Source: CAYFJO01 sp964343305
GTDB lineage: Bacteria; Planctomycetota; Planctomycetia; Pirellulales; Pirellulaceae
Reading direction: 5' to 3'
NCBI GenBank assembly: GCA_964343305.1
Contig: CAYFJO010000423.1
Coordinates: 1-9,457 of the forward strand
Length of the DNA stretch: 9,457 bases
Shown here: positions 5,552 to 9,457 of the stretch, one piece after another
How positions within the stretch are numbered: the stretch's first letter is position 1
Layout: every line of letters starts with the position of its first letter
The notes under the pieces: generated by a model
What the model was told of the DNA's origin: nothing
Database searches by the model: none
What the model saw: the letters and a program-made list of their open reading frames with translations, nothing else
Translations under genes and position numbers: made by a program

Positions 5552-5848
5552 ATGATCATTGAACATTTCGAAGCGCCGGAATTCATCGAAGTGCAAGTCG
5601 GCGACAAATGGATCTGTGCTTCATTCGACGATGCTGTTTCAAGCCCCGAAATGTGTCGGCAAATCGTGCAATGCGCACTGGAGGAAGCGGATGGCTGGAA
5701 TCAGCGGTTCGGTGCCTTCTTTGAACGAATTGACGAACCCGCGGCACTTGAAATCGTCAACGCCATTCGGCACGCAAAAGTAACGATGTTGCGCCAAGAA
5801 GAAGCGGAAGGTGCAATCGAATTCGACGCCGATGAAAACATCGCATGA
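5552..5848 (+). CDS. Small acidic cytoplasmic protein of unknown function
   Basis: 98 residues, starting MIIEHFEAPEFIEV. I do not recognise the family. There is no signal peptide or membrane helix. The first 25 residues look like beta strands (FIEVQVGDKWICASF). Residues 31-60 look helical with cysteines at 35 and 41 and a tryptophan at 49, and residues 62-83 form another likely helix. The tail is strongly acidic (Glu and Asp rich from 83 on). Cysteines at 22, 35 and 41 do not form a known metal motif. It is the first gene after a sigma-54 promoter and is followed after 51 bases by the HhH gene, so the two are probably co-transcribed. Confidence 0.75.
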   Translation: MIIEHFEAPEFIEVQVGDKWICASFDDAVSSPEMCRQIVQCALEEADGWNQRFGAFFERIDEPAALEIVNAIRHAKVTMLRQEEAEGAIEFDADENIA

Positions 5849-5899
5849 TCGTTTCGGCACACTGCACGTGCGGCTTGGCACATATAGGACCAAGAAACA

Positions 5900-6808
5900 A
5901 TGGGTACCACAACGGTTAAATCGCCGGGGCAACACACGCTGCCGTCGAACGAAGAGTTGGCGGTGACACTCGAAGAAATTTCCGAGTTGCTCGAAGAACA
6001 AGGGGCAAACGAGTTTCGCGTCCGTGCTTATCGACGTGCTGCCGCGACACTTCGAAAAATCAAAGGAACCGCTCATTTGCTCCTGAAAGTCGAAGGAATT
6101 GCGGGTTTGACGAAACTACCGGGAATTGGACAATCGATCGGTCACGCGATCGAGCAGTTGGTTCGCACTGGCCACTTGCCGCTGCTGGAACGGCTGCGGG
6201 GAGATCATGCGGCTGAAAAGATCTTCGCAACAGTTCCCGACATCGGCCCGGAAATGGCCAGACGAATTCACGAGCATCTGAATATCGAAACACTCGCCGA
6301 ACTCGAAGCCGCGTCGAACGACGGACGTTTGGCTGATGTTCCTGGCATGGGACGCAAACGCATTCGAGCCGTTCGCGAATCGCTGGCCGGCCGGTTTCAA
6401 AAACGCCGTCAACGGCTGGACCCGTTTCAACAGGCCGAGGTCCAACGCAACGTTCCGATCGACGAGTTGTTGGAATTGGATTACGAATACCGACGACTTG
6501 CCGATCAGAAAAAGCTCCAACTCATCGCGCCAAGACGCTTCAATCCAACGGGCGACGCTTGGCTGCCGATCTGGCATCCGCTGAAAGCCGGACGTCACTA
6601 CACGGTTTTGTTTTCCAACACCGCGCGGGCTCACGAGATGGGCACGACACACGACTGGGTGGTGATCTATCGCGACGACGATTTGGACCACGGCCGTTGG
6701 ACTGTTATCACCGCCAACTACGGACCGTTGCGCGGCCAACGCATTGTTCGTGGCCGTGAAGACGAGTGTGCCGATTACTACGCCACGAAACATCCCCTCT
6801 TTACGTAA
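5900..6808 (+). CDS. PolX-type helix-hairpin-helix DNA-binding protein without polymerase domain
   Basis: 302 residues. Residues 15-100 match the 8-kDa and first HhH region of family X DNA polymerases (SNEELAVTLEEISELL, then NEFRVRAYRRAA and LPGIGQSIGHAI). Two further hairpins follow, VPDIGPEMARRI at 112-123 and VPGMGRKRIRAV at 147-158. The three motifs predict non-specific binding to DNA, often at gaps or ends. The nucleotidyltransferase palm and the PHP exonuclease of bacterial PolX are absent. In their place residues 185-300 hold another domain, with HYTVLFSNTARAHEMG, HDWVVIYRDD, HGRWTVIT and RIVRGREDECADYY. The stop is authentic, so this is an architecture, not a truncation. The start has a modest AGGA 12 bases upstream. 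No catalytic activity is apparent; a DNA-protection or repair role is inference. Confidence 0.82.
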   Translation: MGTTTVKSPGQHTLPSNEELAVTLEEISELLEEQGANEFRVRAYRRAAATLRKIKGTAHLLLKVEGIAGLTKLPGIGQSIGHAIEQLVRTGHLPLLERLRGDHAAEKIFATVPDIGPEMARRIHEHLNIETLAELEAASNDGRLADVPGMGRKRIRAVRESLAGRFQKRRQRLDPFQQAEVQRNVPIDELLELDYEYRRLADQKKLQLIAPRRFNPTGDAWLPIWHPLKAGRHYTVLFSNTARAHEMGTTHDWVVIYRDDDLDHGRWTVITANYGPLRGQRIVRGREDECADYYATKHPLFT

Positions 6809-6817
6809 CGTGTCTCG

Positions 6818-6838
6818 CCTCATTTTGAAGGAGTGAGG
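6818..6838. terminator. Weak hairpin between convergent genes
   Basis: CCTCA and TGAGG form a 5-pair stem around an 11-base loop in the 136-base gap after the HhH gene. Only two T's follow. It is the only stem I can find in the gap that might end either transcript, and the support is poor. Confidence 0.2.
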
Positions 6839-6944
6839 TTCTCCAAAGTGTTTAGCAAGACGGTCACGAAAGCTCGCAGATCCAACAATGTGTGTGATTC
6901 GCAGGTTAGCATTCCGATTATTCCAGCCTCATGGCCTTCAAGTC

Positions 6945-9457
6945 TTAGTCATGCTGCTCCATCAATTCGATCGCGCTCATTGCGGGAAGCAGCGTTGAAT
7001 CGGGATCCCTGACTTGAGGGATAAACTCAATTGCGAGCGCGTCGTTGGCCAAGACGTCCTTGAATTCACGAACGACGGCGGACCTGAGCTTTCCCGCAGC
7101 GGCGATATCGAATGCTTTCAGCTTCCTTTGCCCTTGAATCACCACGTCAAACACTCGATCGCCGGGACGGACGTTGTTGAGTTCCGCGAAATGAAGACGC
7201 ACAGTGTACTTGCGGGCTGGTGATTCCCGAACTTTGCCGATGCCTAACGGCGCGAAGTTCTCACAACGGTCACGGCCGGCAAATCCCAAATACATTAGCG
7301 CTTCACCCAGATTGTATTGGCGGTTGATCTGAAAGTTGATGTTCAGCCGCGGCTTGTCCAAGCCCGCGTCGTTCAGTGCCCGCCAGGGGACCGCGGTTTC
7401 GGTGATGAATCCCCGATCGTCGGCCGTGACGGCGCTGCGCCAGTCGGTATTCCAACGAATGTTCTCTCGCATCTTGCCTTCGCATAATGCGTCGTACTGC
7501 GCGCCCGACGCGGAAAGGCCCAGGTGAACGACTCTGTTCGCCATGTCATCGCTGAGAAACACTTCCCAGGAATCGTCGCGGTAAACCTGGGAATCGCGTT
7601 TGTCCATTGTCTTCTTCCATTTGCTGACTTGACCACGTCGATCGACGTAGGGTGGCCGAATCGATGCAACGTATAGATGGTCCGCGTCGTGGCGAAGAAA
7701 AACTCTCGTCTCGGTATTTGGCAAGATGATCGTCGGTTCCTGCCCCCATTCACCGTCATCCAGTTGGGCATCGAGTGTTGGCGGCGTTTTCAGCAACAAG
7801 GTCGCAAGCTGCCGTTGAAAATCCAGTTCCATAGTCGCTTTGCGAATGCCCTGGTAACCGGACGTATAGATCCACGGCCGTTGTGTGTTGTCGATGGCAA
7901 CGCGATCGGCGTTCACGCGATACGTGCCACCGCCATCGAACAGTTCGATCGCCAACGGCACTTGCAGGGCAACCGGCATCTTCTGTTGAGGCACTCCGGG
8001 GATGTTCAGCCACGAACGATTGCCGGGGCGATTGGGAAGAAATCGCTCGGTCGTGTACGGCCTGGGAAAACCGATCCATAGTTTTCGGTGGTCGTCGCGC
8101 CGGTCGCCGGGCGCTCCTAGATTGACTGCCGCCCGTCGCACGATGGAATCCACGTCCCAGTCGTAGAATACGGCCCAGTCCTCGTTCAGTCGCCGCTGAT
8201 TGGAAGCGAAAGCCAAGCTGGTTTGGTAACTATAACTGCATTCGCAACTGCTGCTGCCTTCGTTGACGATCCACAGCCCCAACCCCGCGATGGTGCTTTG
8301 CCCGCAACTCGGTCGCAGGCCGCCAAAATTTCGCATCCCGCTATCGTCGGCAAAGTCGTACGTACCCAACGAACCGGACCGCGTGAAGATGCTGGTTGCC
8401 GAAGACGAGATTCCCGAACAGCCAAACGCCTTGAGCCAAACCTTCGGCATGGCGCGATCGGTCAGCGGATGTGTTCTCGGCGCGCTGGTGACCGCCTGAT
8501 CCACGATCGGCCGTGGCCATTGACGAAACTTGGCAGGTACCTGGTCAACCGCGTCGCCTTTGTAGCGTTTGGCTTCTTGCCCGTTGCGCGCGTCCAGCAG
8601 GACACACGATTGGGCGAGAGTTAGATACACATGGTCGGCATCGGCGTTGAGCGCCTTTAGCGCCGGAATTGGCTTGTTCCACAATTCGGTACCGTTATAC
8701 GCATCAACCGCCAAGAGATGTCCTTCGCCCATCACAAAATATCGGCCGTTGGCGAACGCCAGCGTTGGATTGCGATACTTGCGACTGTGCATTTTGGCCG
8801 GACCGGGACCGCCGAACCAGATTGGCCGCAACGGCCATTTCACGCGGCGGTCAGTCCTGTCGGTGGAATCCCAATCGAGCGCGCCTGGCAGTTGACCTCG
8901 AACGACTCGCGGATATTCGCCGGATCCGACTTCCTCTTGCGGAATCTTCGCTTCTGTGAACAGCGGTTTGGCGCCGACCGTTTTCATCTCAGGCAACAGC
9001 ATGACACCACCGCATGGGCGTAGCACTCGGTATAGCTCGGGCATCGCGATTTGCGGTTTTTCACCGAGGATGATAACCGCGTTTGCAAAATAGGGCCCGA
9101 CCGGTAACGGTGACTGAGGTTCGATGAATTGCACGTGAATGCGCGAACCATACCAGCGGGTCGTGTTGAGCAGACTATTTCGCAATGACGCGAGTATTGA
9201 CTGATCGTGCAGAACATTGATCACGTGTAATTTGGTCTCGGCCGCGATGGACTTCGACAATTGCCCGTCGACGTCGCCTAACACGACGGCGTATCCGCGA
9301 TCCATCCCTCGCGCCTTAAGTTGCTTCAACAGCAAGGCGTCACGTGCGCGTATCGCGTTCGGTTGGCTCGGTGTCTTATTCGACGTCGCCGCGCCATCAA
9401 TCGCTCGTTCCGATGCGAAGCAAGAGATTTCGCCTTGATCGGTCGAGACATACAACC
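6945..9457 (-). CDS. PQQ-propeller protein with inserted methyltransferase-like domain and CBM9-like plus malectin-like C-terminus (5' partial)
   Basis: At least 837 residues; the gene enters from the right edge, and the codon at 9453-9455 is an internal TTG. Numbering from there: a propeller strand (YVSTDQGEISCF) at 2-13; a class I methyltransferase-like segment at about 38-155 (GYAVVLGDVDG, YFANAVIIL, LYRVLRPCGGVMLLPE); propeller repeats at 230-300 (LLAVDAYNGTELWNKPI); and a Cys-rich block at 343-415 (GCSG, RPSC, CECSYSYQTSLAF) typical of large planctomycete propeller proteins. A CBM9-like domain follows at about 555-712 (LDAQLDDGEW to LNINFQINRQ), then a malectin-like domain at about 748-832 (YTVRLHFAEL, RVFDVVIQG, AMSAIELME). 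The last two predict carbohydrate binding and surface location. The SAM motif I reads GDVDG instead of GxGxG and the acid after strand 2 seems lost, so methyl transfer is uncertain. It converges on the HhH gene across 136 bases. Confidence 0.85.
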   Translation of the reverse strand, partial: LYVSTDQGEISCFASERAIDGAATSNKTPSQPNAIRARDALLLKQLKARGMDRGYAVVLGDVDGQLSKSIAAETKLHVINVLHDQSILASLRNSLLNTTRWYGSRIHVQFIEPQSPLPVGPYFANAVIILGEKPQIAMPELYRVLRPCGGVMLLPEMKTVGAKPLFTEAKIPQEEVGSGEYPRVVRGQLPGALDWDSTDRTDRRVKWPLRPIWFGGPGPAKMHSRKYRNPTLAFANGRYFVMGEGHLLAVDAYNGTELWNKPIPALKALNADADHVYLTLAQSCVLLDARNGQEAKRYKGDAVDQVPAKFRQWPRPIVDQAVTSAPRTHPLTDRAMPKVWLKAFGCSGISSSATSIFTRSGSLGTYDFADDSGMRNFGGLRPSCGQSTIAGLGLWIVNEGSSSCECSYSYQTSLAFASNQRRLNEDWAVFYDWDVDSIVRRAAVNLGAPGDRRDDHRKLWIGFPRPYTTERFLPNRPGNRSWLNIPGVPQQKMPVALQVPLAIELFDGGGTYRVNADRVAIDNTQRPWIYTSGYQGIRKATMELDFQRQLATLLLKTPPTLDAQLDDGEWGQEPTIILPNTETRVFLRHDADHLYVASIRPPYVDRRGQVSKWKKTMDKRDSQVYRDDSWEVFLSDDMANRVVHLGLSASGAQYDALCEGKMRENIRWNTDWRSAVTADDRGFITETAVPWRALNDAGLDKPRLNINFQINRQYNLGEALMYLGFAGRDRCENFAPLGIGKVRESPARKYTVRLHFAELNNVRPGDRVFDVVIQGQRKLKAFDIAAAGKLRSAVVREFKDVLANDALAIEFIPQVRDPDSTLLPAMSAIELMEQHD

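Noticed and set aside
5874..5879. TGGCAC before the HhH gene as a further sigma-54 promoter.
   Set aside because: The -12 TTGC element is missing at the required distance; the gene is more simply co-transcribed with the 98-residue gene.
6116..6823. A 235-codon open frame on the minus strand.
   Set aside because: Antisense to the HhH gene, with no ribosome site or domain pattern; the plus-strand frame carries three clear HhH motifs.

Overview
The window looks like a chromosomal segment of a planctomycete (Pirellulales-like; assigned from gene content, not from a marker gene). The grounds are two secreted formylglycine sulfatases in tandem, a very large PQQ-propeller protein with a built-in methyltransferase-like domain, a conserved Cys block, and C-terminal CBM9-like and malectin-like domains. 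I see no rRNA, tRNA, CRISPR array or insertion sequence.

Layout: (1) 156-3206, minus strand: two exported sulfatases 108-120 nt apart, probably one transcript, with a TATAAT box and a GGGAG ribosome site just before the first gene. (2) 3379-4462, plus strand: a tandem-domain UspE-like universal stress protein preceded by a good sigma-54 (-24/-12) promoter. (3) 4513-5411, minus strand: three small membrane genes. They encode an OadG-like single-pass protein, a membrane-anchored AccB-type biotinyl domain whose biotin-accepting lysine is replaced by arginine, and a 31-residue single-pass peptide not previously listed among the longer open frames. (4) 5552-6808, plus strand: a 98-residue protein of unknown function, then a PolX-like helix-hairpin-helix protein that lacks the polymerase and PHP domains and carries another C-terminal domain. 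(5) 6945-9457, minus strand: the 3' part of the PQQ/methyltransferase/CBM9/malectin gene, whose start lies outside the window.

The most interesting part is 3379-6808. Regions 3 and 4 are transcribed away from each other from a compact pair of sigma-54 promoters (5451-5466 minus, 5471-5486 plus). Their -24 elements are 4 nt apart and form an imperfect palindrome. A third sigma-54 promoter drives uspE. This suggests an enhancer-dependent stress or energy-limitation regulon that links a UspE-like protein, a DNA-binding HhH protein and a small membrane assembly. That assembly looks like the anchoring parts of a biotin-dependent sodium-pump decarboxylase without its catalytic subunits and without a usable biotin site. 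Its function is unknown and the proposal of a complex is inference.
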